Origin: Thermacetogenium sp. UBA5472
GTDB taxonomy: Bacteria; Bacillota; DSM-12270; Thermacetogeniales; Thermacetogeniaceae
Reading direction: 5' to 3'
DNA length: 14,463 nt
Assembly: GCA_002426495.1 (NCBI GenBank)
Contig: DIQC01000076.1
Span: 1-14,463 of the forward strand
Shown: piece after piece, positions 5,466 through 12,201 of the stretch
Layout: each line of letters starts with the position of its first letter
How positions within the stretch are numbered: the first letter of the stretch is position 1
Notes under the pieces: model-generated
The model's database searches: none
Told to the model about the DNA's origin: nothing
What the model saw: only the letters and a program-made list of their open reading frames with translations
Translations under genes and position numbers: made by a program

Positions 5466-7060
5466 TACACCTGGCGCCCCCGTTTCCCCACAGCGGATAG
5501 GCCTTCGATGACCAATGGTATTTCATCCAGCAGGTCCCCGGCGATCATGCCATTCGTACCCTTTTTACCAGCTATCTGATCAGCTGCCAGGCCATGAATA
5601 AATGCCCCACAATAGGCCGCCTGCTCTGGCAGCGACCCCTGTGCCAAAAAGGAAGCGATCAACCCAGCCAGCACATCACCTGTCCCTCCTGAAGCAAGGC
5701 CAGGATTTCCGGTTGGATTGATAAACAAAGGGCTACCCGGTGCCGCAATAATTGTCTTGTTACCTTTTAGAACAACAGTGACACCCCACTCCTGACTGGC
5801 CTGTTCGGCATACTCCAGGCGATTCTCCTGTATCTCTGAAATGCTTGTCCCGCAGAGACGAGCCATTTCACCAGGATGAGGGGTCAGCACCCAGCGTCTT
5901 CTCTGTTCAGCAAGGGAAGCAGATGTTAATAAGTGTTTCTTGCCTGCCAGGATATTGAGAGCATCCGCATCTAATACCAGAGGAACGTTTGTCTTTGTCA
6001 ACAGCTCCTCTAGAAATTCTGCTGTTTCCTCTTTCTGGCCCAGTCCGGGGCCCACAGCGATGACGGTTGCTTTATCTAAAACAGGTTGGATAGCTGCACA
6101 GCACAAACCTGAGAATCCTCCGCCATTATTGCTTCCTGGTGCCGGGTAGGTCATGGCTTCAGTAAGCTTAACTGCCACGATCGGATAGAGCTGCTCAGGA
6201 ACAACAGCTGTCACCAGTCCCGCCCCACCACGCAGGGCGGCATTGCTGGCTAATGCGGCAGCACCTGTGTAGCCTCTGGTACCGCCGATGACCACAACAT
6301 GGCCAAAATCACCTTTATGCTGCATAGGCAGACGGCTGGGCAGTACACCTGCCACCATCTGCTCATCGACTAAATAAAACCCTCCGCCATCCTCACTCTT
6401 CAGTTGGGGAGGAAAAGAAATATCTCCGACAACCACTTCTCCGGCGTAATCAGACCCCGGGTTCAGATAAAGCCCAATCTTGGGCATGCCCATCGTCACA
6501 GTCGCCGCGGCTTTTATACATTCGCCATTAACACACCCGGTATCTGCTTCCATCCCTGAGGGGATATCCACCGCCAGCACAGGGCTCCCTGCCTCATTCA
6601 CCTTACTGATCAGAGAAGCCAGAGGCTCCCGAGGAACACCCTTGAACCCTGTTCCAAAGAGAGCATCAACAACTATGTCAGCCTCTTTGATGATCGGTTG
6701 CAGATCTGATACCGCGTCAGGCTGTAAAACCTGGCAGGAGATCCCCATATCATTGACTATCTTTAAATTAATCGCAGCATCGCCCTTGTAATTATCGGGA
6801 GATGTTGTCATCACTATCTGCACCAGAGCACCTTTGTTGATCAGATGCCGTGCCACCACAAAACCATCCCCGCCATTGTTTCCAGGCCCGGCAAGAATAA
6901 ATACTTTTTTTCCCTGAGGCTCCCCCTTAAAAAACTGATGGAGGATAACATCTACAATACCCAAACCGGCATTTTCCATTAGAATCAACCCGGGAATCCC
7001 ATAGCACCTTGTCGCATCAAGATCCATCTCTCGCATCTCAGCTGCTCTGACAAGCCGCAA
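5465..7060 (-). CDS. nnr: Bifunctional NAD(P)H-hydrate epimerase / ADP-dependent NAD(P)HX dehydratase
   Basis: This metabolite-repair enzyme converts damaged hydrated NAD(P)H back to NAD(P)H. The N-terminal YjeF_N domain (about 1-215) epimerises R- and S-NAD(P)HX, with LAGPGNNGGDGF (56-67), VVDALFGTG (130-138) and VDIPSGMEADTG (165-176). The C-terminal ribokinase-like domain (about 230-520) is the ADP-dependent dehydratase, with HKGDFGHVVVIGG (248-260), VLDADALN (362-369), LTPHPGE (392-398) and the nucleotide/catalytic GLASGGTGDVLAG (454-466). I chose TTG at 7060 because it gives the family N-terminus (M)RLVRAAEMREMD and lies 5 nt after AAGGTGG. A GTG three codons upstream also stays open but falls inside that site. 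Both domains look intact (531 aa). Confidence 0.95.
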   Translation of the reverse strand: MRLVRAAEMREMDLDATRCYGIPGLILMENAGLGIVDVILHQFFKGEPQGKKVFILAGPGNNGGDGFVVARHLINKGALVQIVMTTSPDNYKGDAAINLKIVNDMGISCQVLQPDAVSDLQPIIKEADIVVDALFGTGFKGVPREPLASLISKVNEAGSPVLAVDIPSGMEADTGCVNGECIKAAATVTMGMPKIGLYLNPGSDYAGEVVVGDISFPPQLKSEDGGGFYLVDEQMVAGVLPSRLPMQHKGDFGHVVVIGGTRGYTGAAALASNAALRGGAGLVTAVVPEQLYPIVAVKLTEAMTYPAPGSNNGGGFSGLCCAAIQPVLDKATVIAVGPGLGQKEETAEFLEELLTKTNVPLVLDADALNILAGKKHLLTSASLAEQRRRWVLTPHPGEMARLCGTSISEIQENRLEYAEQASQEWGVTVVLKGNKTIIAAPGSPLFINPTGNPGLASGGTGDVLAGLIASFLAQGSLPEQAAYCGAFIHGLAADQIAGKKGTNGMIAGDLLDEIPLVIEGLSAVGKRGRQV

Positions 7061-7090
7061 CAAAACCACCTTCTTTTTATTGATCAGCCT

Positions 7091-7471
7091 TTATTGATCT
7101 CCCGACAGTACAACAGAAGCACAGGCATACTCTTCACTGTGACTCAAGCTGACAAAAACATCTCGGATCCCGTTGGCAACGGCTTTCTGTGCAGTCTTTC
7201 CTAAAAAATTGACCATAGGGTGTCCCTTATCCATATCGATTTCTACATCCAACCAGGGTATGACCTCACCTGGAATCGCCGAACTGCAGGCTTTGCGCAC
7301 AGCCTCCTTTGCCGCAAAACGGGCAGCCAATGATGCTCCTGGCCGTCCTCGTTCCAGGCAGTAAGCAATTTCTGGTGGAGTAAACAGACGCCCCAACAAA
7401 CTCCTGCGCCTCCAGAGTGCCCTTTCTACCCGGACAATCTCAATAATATCGATACCGATACCCAAAACCAT
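7091..7471 (-). CDS. acpS: Holo-[acyl-carrier-protein] synthase
   Basis: AcpS attaches the 4'-phosphopantetheine arm of coenzyme A to apo-ACP, activating it for fatty-acid synthesis. With the ATG at 7471 the product is 126 residues, the normal AcpS length. It begins MVLGIGIDIIEI, which carries the Mg-binding Asp. It then shows FTPPEIAYC, the signature ARFAAKEAVRKA with the second metal ligand Glu, and SLSHSEEYACA near the C-terminus. This start has AGGTG with 5 nt of spacing. An in-frame ATG at 7492 would add seven residues not usual in the family. It lies 30 nt before nnr and 43 nt after ychF. Confidence 0.95.
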   Translation of the reverse strand: MVLGIGIDIIEIVRVERALWRRRSLLGRLFTPPEIAYCLERGRPGASLAARFAAKEAVRKACSSAIPGEVIPWLDVEIDMDKGHPMVNFLGKTAQKAVANGIRDVFVSLSHSEEYACASVVLSGDQ

Positions 7472-7514
7472 ATTCTCACCTATTTTACTCATTCCTCACC
7501 TTAGCACAAAGCAT

Positions 7515-8588
7515 TTATATATTAAAGCGGAAGTCGACGATATCCCCATCCTGAACAAGGTAGTCCTTCCCTTCCAGGCGGGCCAAGCCATTTTCCTTGA
7601 TCTTTGCCATATCCCCCAGTTTTTCCATATCATCATATTTTACAACCTCGGCACGAATAAATCCTCGCTCTATATCAGTATGAACCTTTCCCGCCGCTTC
7701 TCGTGCCCTGGTTACCTTTTCGATCGTCCAGGCTCGCACCTCATCGGCACCTACAGTTAAAAATGATATCAAGCCCAGGTGTTTATAGATAGCCCTGGCA
7801 ACCCTCTCTATACCAGGTTCTGCAATTCCCATCTCCTCCAGGAATAAATCTCTTTCACCAGGCTCCAAGCGCGCTATTTCTGCCTCTAACTCCAAGCAAA
7901 TAGCAAGCACCGGAATGCCTTTTTTCTGGGCATAAGCGGCGACACTATCCCCTCCGTCAAAACCGCCCTCCTGCAGATGTTCTTCATCTATATTAACCAC
8001 AACAATCATCGGTTTAGTGGTTAAAAAACCTAAAGAGTAAACAGCCTGCCACTCTTCATCTGTAAGGCCTGCCTCAGAAAGGGGCTTTTCATCATTAAGG
8101 ACTTCCTGGCATTGCTGGAGTGCCCTTTGCTCAACAAGGGTTTCCCCTTTGATCTTCTTGCCTGCAGCAATACGCTCCAGCCTTGTCTCTACCATCTGCA
8201 GATCAGCCAAAAACAGCTCTGCATTAATATTTTCCATGTCCCGCAGCGGGTTCAGGTTTCCGTCAACATGAGGAACATCTTCACTTTTAAATGCCCGCAC
8301 AACGTGAATCAGGGCGTCAACCTCACGCACAGCGGCCAGGAAAGCCGCACCTTTCCCGGGGTTTAAGCCAGGAACATCAGTGACCTCTAGCACGGCTGGC
8401 ACAACTTTTTTAGGATGATAAATACCGGCCAGGAAATCCAGCCGCCGATCCGGGATCTCCGCAACCCGGACATTTGTTTTGGTGCGCCCACTGTAATTAG
8501 ATGTCTCTTCGTCAGCTTTTGTTAATAAGTTGAATAATGTTGTTTTACCAACAAGGGGTAACCCAATAATTCCACAGGTTAGAGCCAT
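7515..8588 (-). CDS. ychF: YchF/Ola1-family P-loop nucleotidase
   Basis: YchF/Ola1 proteins are Obg-related P-loop NTPases that prefer ATP, bind ribosomes and act in stress or translation-linked roles. The 357-residue product (ATG at 8588, GAGGTG 6 nt upstream) has G1 GLPLVGKTT (9-17), G3 DVPGL (71-75), a helical coiled-coil region (about 115-200), and a non-canonical G4, VVNIDEE (197-203), in place of NKxD. The C-terminal TGS region has FLTVGADEVRAWTI (276-289), HTDIERGFIRAEV (303-315) and KDYLVQDGDIVDFRFN (341-356). These are diagnostic for the family. The G1 loop has Leu and Thr where most YchF have GLPNVGKST. It is the first gene of the long minus-strand operon and sits just downstream of the ferredoxin terminator. 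Confidence 0.92.
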   Translation of the reverse strand: MALTCGIIGLPLVGKTTLFNLLTKADEETSNYSGRTKTNVRVAEIPDRRLDFLAGIYHPKKVVPAVLEVTDVPGLNPGKGAAFLAAVREVDALIHVVRAFKSEDVPHVDGNLNPLRDMENINAELFLADLQMVETRLERIAAGKKIKGETLVEQRALQQCQEVLNDEKPLSEAGLTDEEWQAVYSLGFLTTKPMIVVVNIDEEHLQEGGFDGGDSVAAYAQKKGIPVLAICLELEAEIARLEPGERDLFLEEMGIAEPGIERVARAIYKHLGLISFLTVGADEVRAWTIEKVTRAREAAGKVHTDIERGFIRAEVVKYDDMEKLGDMAKIKENGLARLEGKDYLVQDGDIVDFRFNI

Positions 8589-8632
8589 ATCAGTCACCTC
8601 GTTACAAGTATATCATAGCGATTAATTTATAG

Positions 8633-8661
8633 AAAAAAAATCCCCATTATAGAAATGGGGA
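8633..8661 (-). terminator. Rho-independent terminator after the ferredoxin gene
   Basis: On the minus strand a 7-bp perfect stem (TCCCCAT at 8655-8661 pairing with ATGGGGA at 8641-8647, 7-nt loop) is followed by a run of eight T (8640-8633). This is a textbook intrinsic terminator 39 nt past the ferredoxin stop. It isolates the ferredoxin transcript from ychF. The promoter of the long operon must therefore lie in the short 8589-8632 stretch or depend on readthrough. A TATACT there has no convincing -35. Confidence 0.9.
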
Positions 8662-8700
8662 ATATTATCATTACTAAAAAGGTATTAGGCCCCAGCCTCT

Positions 8701-8931
8701 TTATGCGTTTTTTGTCCGCTCGATTGCATTTACCGGACAAGCCCTGAAGCAACGCCCACAGGCTATACAGGTGCCATCATCGATTTCAAAAGATGAAACA
8801 CCATTATAAACTACTCCTATAGCTCCGCTGCCACCCTCGTACTGGCATTCATGCCAGCATGTAGCACAATCCATACACAGATCCTGTAAGATCTTAAATG
8901 AAAACTTCTTTTTCTTCTTTTCTTCGGCCAT
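8701..8931 (-). CDS. Small 2[4Fe-4S] ferredoxin
   Basis: A 76-residue protein (ATG at 8931, GGAGGTG 9 nt upstream) carries two CxxCxxCxxxC clusters. The first has Cys19, Cys22, Cys25 and Cys29 (CMDCATCWHEC). The second has Cys55, Cys58, Cys61 and Cys65 followed by Pro66 (CIACGRCFRACP). Each should ligate a [4Fe-4S] cluster with crossed ligation, making it a low-potential cytoplasmic electron carrier. Unusual points are a basic KKKKK run near the N-terminus, no Pro after the first motif's last Cys, and a 25-residue spacer between the motifs. It is followed by a strong terminator. The upstream AGCS transporter ends 96 nt before it. Its redox partner is not evident from the neighbourhood. Confidence 0.9.
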   Translation of the reverse strand: MAEEKKKKKFSFKILQDLCMDCATCWHECQYEGGSGAIGVVYNGVSSFEIDDGTCIACGRCFRACPVNAIERTKNA

Positions 8932-9027
8932 CCCCCACAAACACCTCCCTTTCTATAATCTAAAACTTCCCTTTATTTTTATTTCGCCAACCAGCCATTA
9001 AATCCTGCTCCCCTGAATAAACTTTGT

Positions 9028-10383
9028 TTAGATACGCTTACCTTTCTCTGCGGCGCGTATTTTTTGGAAATCCTTCGTCTCTTTTACCACAACCCCTGAA
9101 AGAGCTAGCAAAGCGATCAAATTCGGCACAGCCATCGCCCCATTAAATATATCTGCAATATCCCAGACAATGCCTATATTTAAGACCGCTCCGACTAGAA
9201 TCATAAAACAATAGACAAATCTGTAAGGTTTAATACCCCTGTAACCTGTTAGATAATAAAAACATTTTTCACCATAATAGAACCAACCGAGAATTGTGGA
9301 ATATGCAAATAGGATCATCCCTATGGTGACAACGTGACTACCTATGCCAGGGAGAAAAAAATCAAAAGAGCAGCTGGTTAGTATAACCGCAGTGGCTTCA
9401 GAAAAGTCGGGATAAAGACCTGCCATGACCAATACAATTCCAGTGACCGAACAGACAACAATTGTATCCAGGAAAGTGCCGGTCATGGATACCAATGCCT
9501 GTCTGCAGGGATGGTCAGTTTTTGCCGCAGCCGCAGCAATCGGAGCGGAACCGAGGCCTGCCTCATTGGAAAACACACCCCTGGAGATGCCATAACGGAT
9601 CGTTGTACCGATCAGAGCGCCATAACCTGCCTCTGCACAAAAAGCCTCAGTAAAGATAATCTTTAAGGCTTGGGGGATCAGATGATAGTTGCTAATCATG
9701 ATCAGCAGCCCTATGGCCATATATGATAAAGCCATCAAGGGCACCAGTACTCCTGCTGCCTTACCTATACTCTTGATCCCCCCCATGATGACTAGAGCAA
9801 TCAAAATGGCCACAACGACCCCGGTGATCCAGTCGGGCACACCAAAGACATTATGCACATTGCTAGCTATAGCGTTGACCTGTACCATATTACCGATACC
9901 AAATGCTGCCATTGCCCCACAAAAGGCGAAAAGCCAGGCCATCCATTTGCAGCCCAAGCCGCGCTTGATGTAATACATGGGCCCCCCAGCCATTTCACCA
10001 TTTTCATCAATAACACGATACTTAACCGCTAATACCGCCTCAGAGTACTTGGTAGCCATACCGAGCAGGGCTGTGATCCACATCCAAAATATAGCACCCG
10101 GCCCCCCCAGCACCACAGCAGTAGCAACGCCCACCATATTGCCGATTCCCATTGTGGCAGCGAGAGCCGTCATCAGAGCCTGGAAGTGAGATATATCCCC
10201 TTTAGAGCTACGATCCCGTTGCACAGGAGAAAAGGCAAGTTGGAGAGCATAAGGCAATACAGGAAACTGCAAAAAACGAAGCCGCAAACTCAAAAAAAGA
10301 CCAGTGCCCACAAAGAGAACCAACATCCATGGCCCCCAAATAAAACTGTTCACCACATCGATTAGCTCAGAAAACCCAGCCAT
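9028..10383 (-). CDS. AGCS-family sodium:alanine (amino acid) symporter
   Basis: This is an integral membrane transporter of the alanine or glycine:cation symporter family, importing small neutral amino acids with Na+. The 451 residues form about ten or eleven hydrophobic segments. Family motifs are TMGIGNMVGVATA (77-89), GMATKYSEAVLAVKYR (108-123), AGGPMYYIKRGLG (132-144) and the AGCS signature GISRGVFSNEAGLGSAP (265-281). The ATG at 10383 has GAGGT 7 nt upstream and gives the usual short N-terminus before the first membrane helix. Substrate choice between alanine, glycine and glutamine cannot be read from this. alr is nearby but in a separate transcription unit. Confidence 0.93.
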   Translation of the reverse strand: MAGFSELIDVVNSFIWGPWMLVLFVGTGLFLSLRLRFLQFPVLPYALQLAFSPVQRDRSSKGDISHFQALMTALAATMGIGNMVGVATAVVLGGPGAIFWMWITALLGMATKYSEAVLAVKYRVIDENGEMAGGPMYYIKRGLGCKWMAWLFAFCGAMAAFGIGNMVQVNAIASNVHNVFGVPDWITGVVVAILIALVIMGGIKSIGKAAGVLVPLMALSYMAIGLLIMISNYHLIPQALKIIFTEAFCAEAGYGALIGTTIRYGISRGVFSNEAGLGSAPIAAAAAKTDHPCRQALVSMTGTFLDTIVVCSVTGIVLVMAGLYPDFSEATAVILTSCSFDFFLPGIGSHVVTIGMILFAYSTILGWFYYGEKCFYYLTGYRGIKPYRFVYCFMILVGAVLNIGIVWDIADIFNGAMAVPNLIALLALSGVVVKETKDFQKIRAAEKGKRI

Positions 10384-10462
10384 ATTTTCGACCTCTTTTG
10401 GGAGTTATATCCTTACTACCGTTTATTTAATTGTATGGATTCAAATGACTCTTAGAACAGGA

Positions 10463-10491
10463 AAAGGCAGCAGTCCATCACTGCCGCCTTT
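10463..10491 (-). terminator. Hairpin terminator after the 100-aa gene
   Basis: AAAGGC/GCCTTT and GCAGT/ACTGC form an 11-bp stem with one A-C mismatch and a 5-nt loop (10475-10479). On the minus strand it is followed by a short T run (CCTTTTCC), 59 nt past the stop of the gene ending at 10551. It probably ends that transcript before the AGCS gene. The short T tract leaves some readthrough possible. Confidence 0.6.
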
Positions 10492-10550
10492 GTACAAATC
10501 AGTATAGGCTCCCCCATTTAAGAAGCAGAAACTTACGCCAAGTTAGTCAG

Positions 10551-10853
10551 TTAAAACCTTCTTCTCCTCCTGAGAAGCTGTCGAATCAATAAAATGAAAA
10601 CCAAATCCCTAAAAAGTCCACCTCTAAACTGCCGCGTGCTCATATCTTCATCATCAGCGGCATCCCTCATCTCCAGCATAACTCTGCTGCAAATTTCATC
10701 AGCCATTCTTTCAACAGCATGCCTTCTGGGGCAAGGATAGAAATCCGGGTTCGAAGAAGTGTCATACATCTCACACATCTGCTCCACATGGGGATAAACC
10801 CGGCAGTAAACATAGGGATACATATCTTCCAGCTGCTCGGGACAGTAGGTCAT
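10551..10853 (-). CDS. Unrecognised 100-aa Cys/Tyr-rich protein with polybasic C-terminus
   Basis: The ATG at 10853 has GGAGGTG about 6 nt upstream; a TTG five codons earlier overlaps that site and is unlikely. The N-terminal half is rich in Tyr, Cys, Met and Pro (Cys4, Cys17, Cys27, Cys42, Cys55; YPYVYCRVYPHVEQMC and YPCPRRHAVERMADEIC). An acidic patch (DAADDED) follows. The end is a hydrophobic segment FRDLVFILLIRQLL followed by RRRRRF. The composition resembles small Clostridia proteins I associate with spore coats or envelopes, but I cannot assign a family. The terminal segment could be an amphipathic or membrane-associating helix. It is monocistronic by its terminator and divergent from the degV remnant. 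Confidence 0.75.
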   Translation of the reverse strand: MTYCPEQLEDMYPYVYCRVYPHVEQMCEMYDTSSNPDFYPCPRRHAVERMADEICSRVMLEMRDAADDEDMSTRQFRGGLFRDLVFILLIRQLLRRRRRF

Positions 10854-10910
10854 ACCAGCCACCTCCAATTAAACCAAAGTATTCCGTACTTACGTATTAT
10901 TGTTTTATTG

Positions 10911-10951
10911 CCATTTTATTCCCATTAGCTGATAAATGTTACATAAAATGG
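10911..10951. promoter_or_regulatory. 9-bp perfect inverted repeat between divergent genes (operator-like)
   Basis: CCATTTTAT (10911-10919) and ATAAAATGG (10943-10951) form a perfect 9-bp inverted repeat whose arm centres are 32 bp apart, about three helical turns. It lies in the 202-nt spacer between the minus-strand 100-aa gene and the plus-strand degV remnant. It is AT-rich and not followed by a T tract, so an operator is more likely than a terminator. The binding protein is unknown. Confidence 0.4.
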
Positions 10952-10981
10952 TACGCTAAGCATGGGAAAGTTTCAGGATGG

Positions 10982-11010
10982 ATGAAAAAACGCAGAACAT
11001 CAATTATAAT
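10982..11010 (+). promoter_or_regulatory. Candidate sigma-A promoter for the degV remnant
   Basis: A perfect -10 hexamer TATAAT (11005-11010) stands 17 bp after ATGAAA (10982-10987), a 4 of 6 match to the -35 consensus. A transcript would start near 11017, about 40 nt before the TTG start and its AAGGAGG site. The remnant therefore keeps full expression signals. Confidence 0.5.
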
Positions 11011-11055
11011 AACAGCATATTGGTTTTGCCTAAAATTATATAAGGAGGAAGAGCT

Positions 11056-11241
11056 TTGATACAAATCATTACGGACAGTGCCGCAGACCTGCCGCCAGAG
11101 ATTATTAATAAATACAGCATACACGTTGTCCCACTTACTGTTAATATTGATGGAAAAGAATATACAGACGGAGTAGATCTTGATATGGGAACCACAATAG
11201 CTACCTACGCCGGACTAGGTGGAATGGTAATTTCCTTCTAA
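11056..11241 (+). pseudogene. DegV-family fatty-acid-binding protein, internally deleted remnant
   Basis: DegV proteins are about 280-residue fatty-acid-binding proteins that present acyl chains to fatty acid kinase. This 61-residue frame starts TTG at 11056, 7 nt after AAGGAGG. It has the typical DegV N-terminus, IITDSAADLPPEIINKY then HVVPLTVNIDGKEYTDGVDLD (to residue 43). It then passes directly into a sequence resembling the DegV C-terminal end, GTTIATYAGLGGMVISF (compare the usual GPVIGTHxGPG). About 220 middle residues, including the fatty-acid-binding core, are missing, with the frame kept. The stop at 11239-11241 overlaps the stop of the convergent hydrolase gene. It is probably a decayed gene; a retained micro-protein is possible because the promoter and ribosome binding site look intact. 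Confidence 0.75.
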
Positions 11242-12128
11242 ACTGTTTGATAATATAATCTTCCCTCTTCACACTTGTAGCTGATCAGTTTCTGGTCATC
11301 CAGGCATGTGATAAAAGCGGAAACGGTAGTCTGAATAACATGATACTCCAGCAGGTTTAATTCGATATTATTGCTGAGGGTGATTTTTGCCACCAGGTCC
11401 TCCCTGGTCTGTGGTTGTTTTAATAGTTCCAAGATCTGCACCTTAAACTTCTTAAAATTAGCCTGGTTCCTCTGCACCAGTCCAGGGATCTCATCCCTGG
11501 TGATGACCTTGGCATCATGGCTGATCACGAAATAGTCAGCATCGATCTCTAATATGGAATGAAGGGTTTTGAAGCTCTCTCCAATGTCAAAATTATAGGG
11601 AAGAGAATAGGTATCCAATGTATAATTGCTGAAAAGTGCGTCTCCCAAAAAACACACCCTGTCAGGGGTAATAATACCCACCTGCCCCCTGGTATGTCCG
11701 GGAAGGGGAATCACCTGAAAGGACTCTTCATCAATTATTTGCATCCCTGTTTCCAGATAATGATCAACAGGAAAACATCTTGGACTGGGGTCCAGGTGTT
11801 TAAGGGGATTGGCGGAGCTAAATATCGCTCCGAGAAGGTAAGGATTTTCCATGAATGGCTTCTCCCCCTGGGAGGCAAACACTTGGCAGTCCGGATAGGT
11901 TTGCTGGAAGTAGATATTTCCGCGGCAGTGATCCAGATGAGCATGAGTATTTATGATATATTTGAGCTTAAGCTTGTTTTTTTTCAGTGTTTGATCAATC
12001 ATCTTTGCCTGGTTTTTGTGAAAGCAGGTATCGATCAAGAGACAGTTATTGTCTGCCAGAGAATAAACACCAACATTAGTAGAATCTTTAATATAATAGG
12101 TTTTTCCTGTTATTCTGATCATATCCAA
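11238..12128 (-). CDS. Metallo-beta-lactamase-fold hydrolase
   Basis: A 296-residue soluble protein of the MBL fold. Metal ligands are complete: THAHLDH with His62, His64, Asp66 and His67, then His145 (PLPGHTRGQVG), Asp163 (FLGDALFS) and His204 (VISHDAKV). This gives a di-metal site as in glyoxalase II-like hydrolases. The C-terminal 80 residues (from about 217) look helical and may form a winged-helix-like domain. The substrate is not predictable. The likely start is TTG at 12128, 7 nt after AGGGTG; an ATG two codons later (12122) is the alternative. It is convergent with the degV remnant, the stop codons overlap, and there is no terminator between them. It diverges from the HAD gene across 73 nt. 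Confidence 0.88.
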   Translation of the reverse strand: MDMIRITGKTYYIKDSTNVGVYSLADNNCLLIDTCFHKNQAKMIDQTLKKNKLKLKYIINTHAHLDHCRGNIYFQQTYPDCQVFASQGEKPFMENPYLLGAIFSSANPLKHLDPSPRCFPVDHYLETGMQIIDEESFQVIPLPGHTRGQVGIITPDRVCFLGDALFSNYTLDTYSLPYNFDIGESFKTLHSILEIDADYFVISHDAKVITRDEIPGLVQRNQANFKKFKVQILELLKQPQTREDLVAKITLSNNIELNLLEYHVIQTTVSAFITCLDDQKLISYKCEEGRLYYQTV

Positions 12129-12146
12129 TAGTAAACACCCTGATCA

Positions 12147-12175
12147 ATAATAGCAATATCTACTAGAAAGAACAA
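12147..12175 (-). promoter_or_regulatory. Weak candidate promoter for the MBL-fold gene
   Basis: On the minus strand TTGTTC (12170-12175) and TATTAT (12147-12152, 5 of 6) are 17 bp apart. The predicted start near 12140 would leave only a 12-nt leader that begins inside the ribosome binding site, which counts against it. Confidence 0.22.
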
Positions 12176-12201
12176 GTAATGAAAGGAAGTAGAAATTCAA
12201 A

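Noticed and set aside
8589..8632. A promoter for the ychF-tsaD operon around TATACT.
   Set aside because: No -35 hexamer fits at 16-18 bp; the spacing would place it in the T tract of the preceding terminator. An operon promoter must exist, but I cannot locate it.
10877..10891. AAGTA-TTCCG-TACTT palindrome upstream of the 100-aa gene as an operator.
   Set aside because: Five-base AT-rich arms are too short to stand out from the AT-rich background.
11559..12131. A 190-codon open frame on the plus strand opposite the MBL-fold gene.
   Set aside because: It lies wholly antisense to a gene with a complete metal-ligand set, its product shows no recognisable domain, and it has no ribosome binding site. 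It is a frame shadow.
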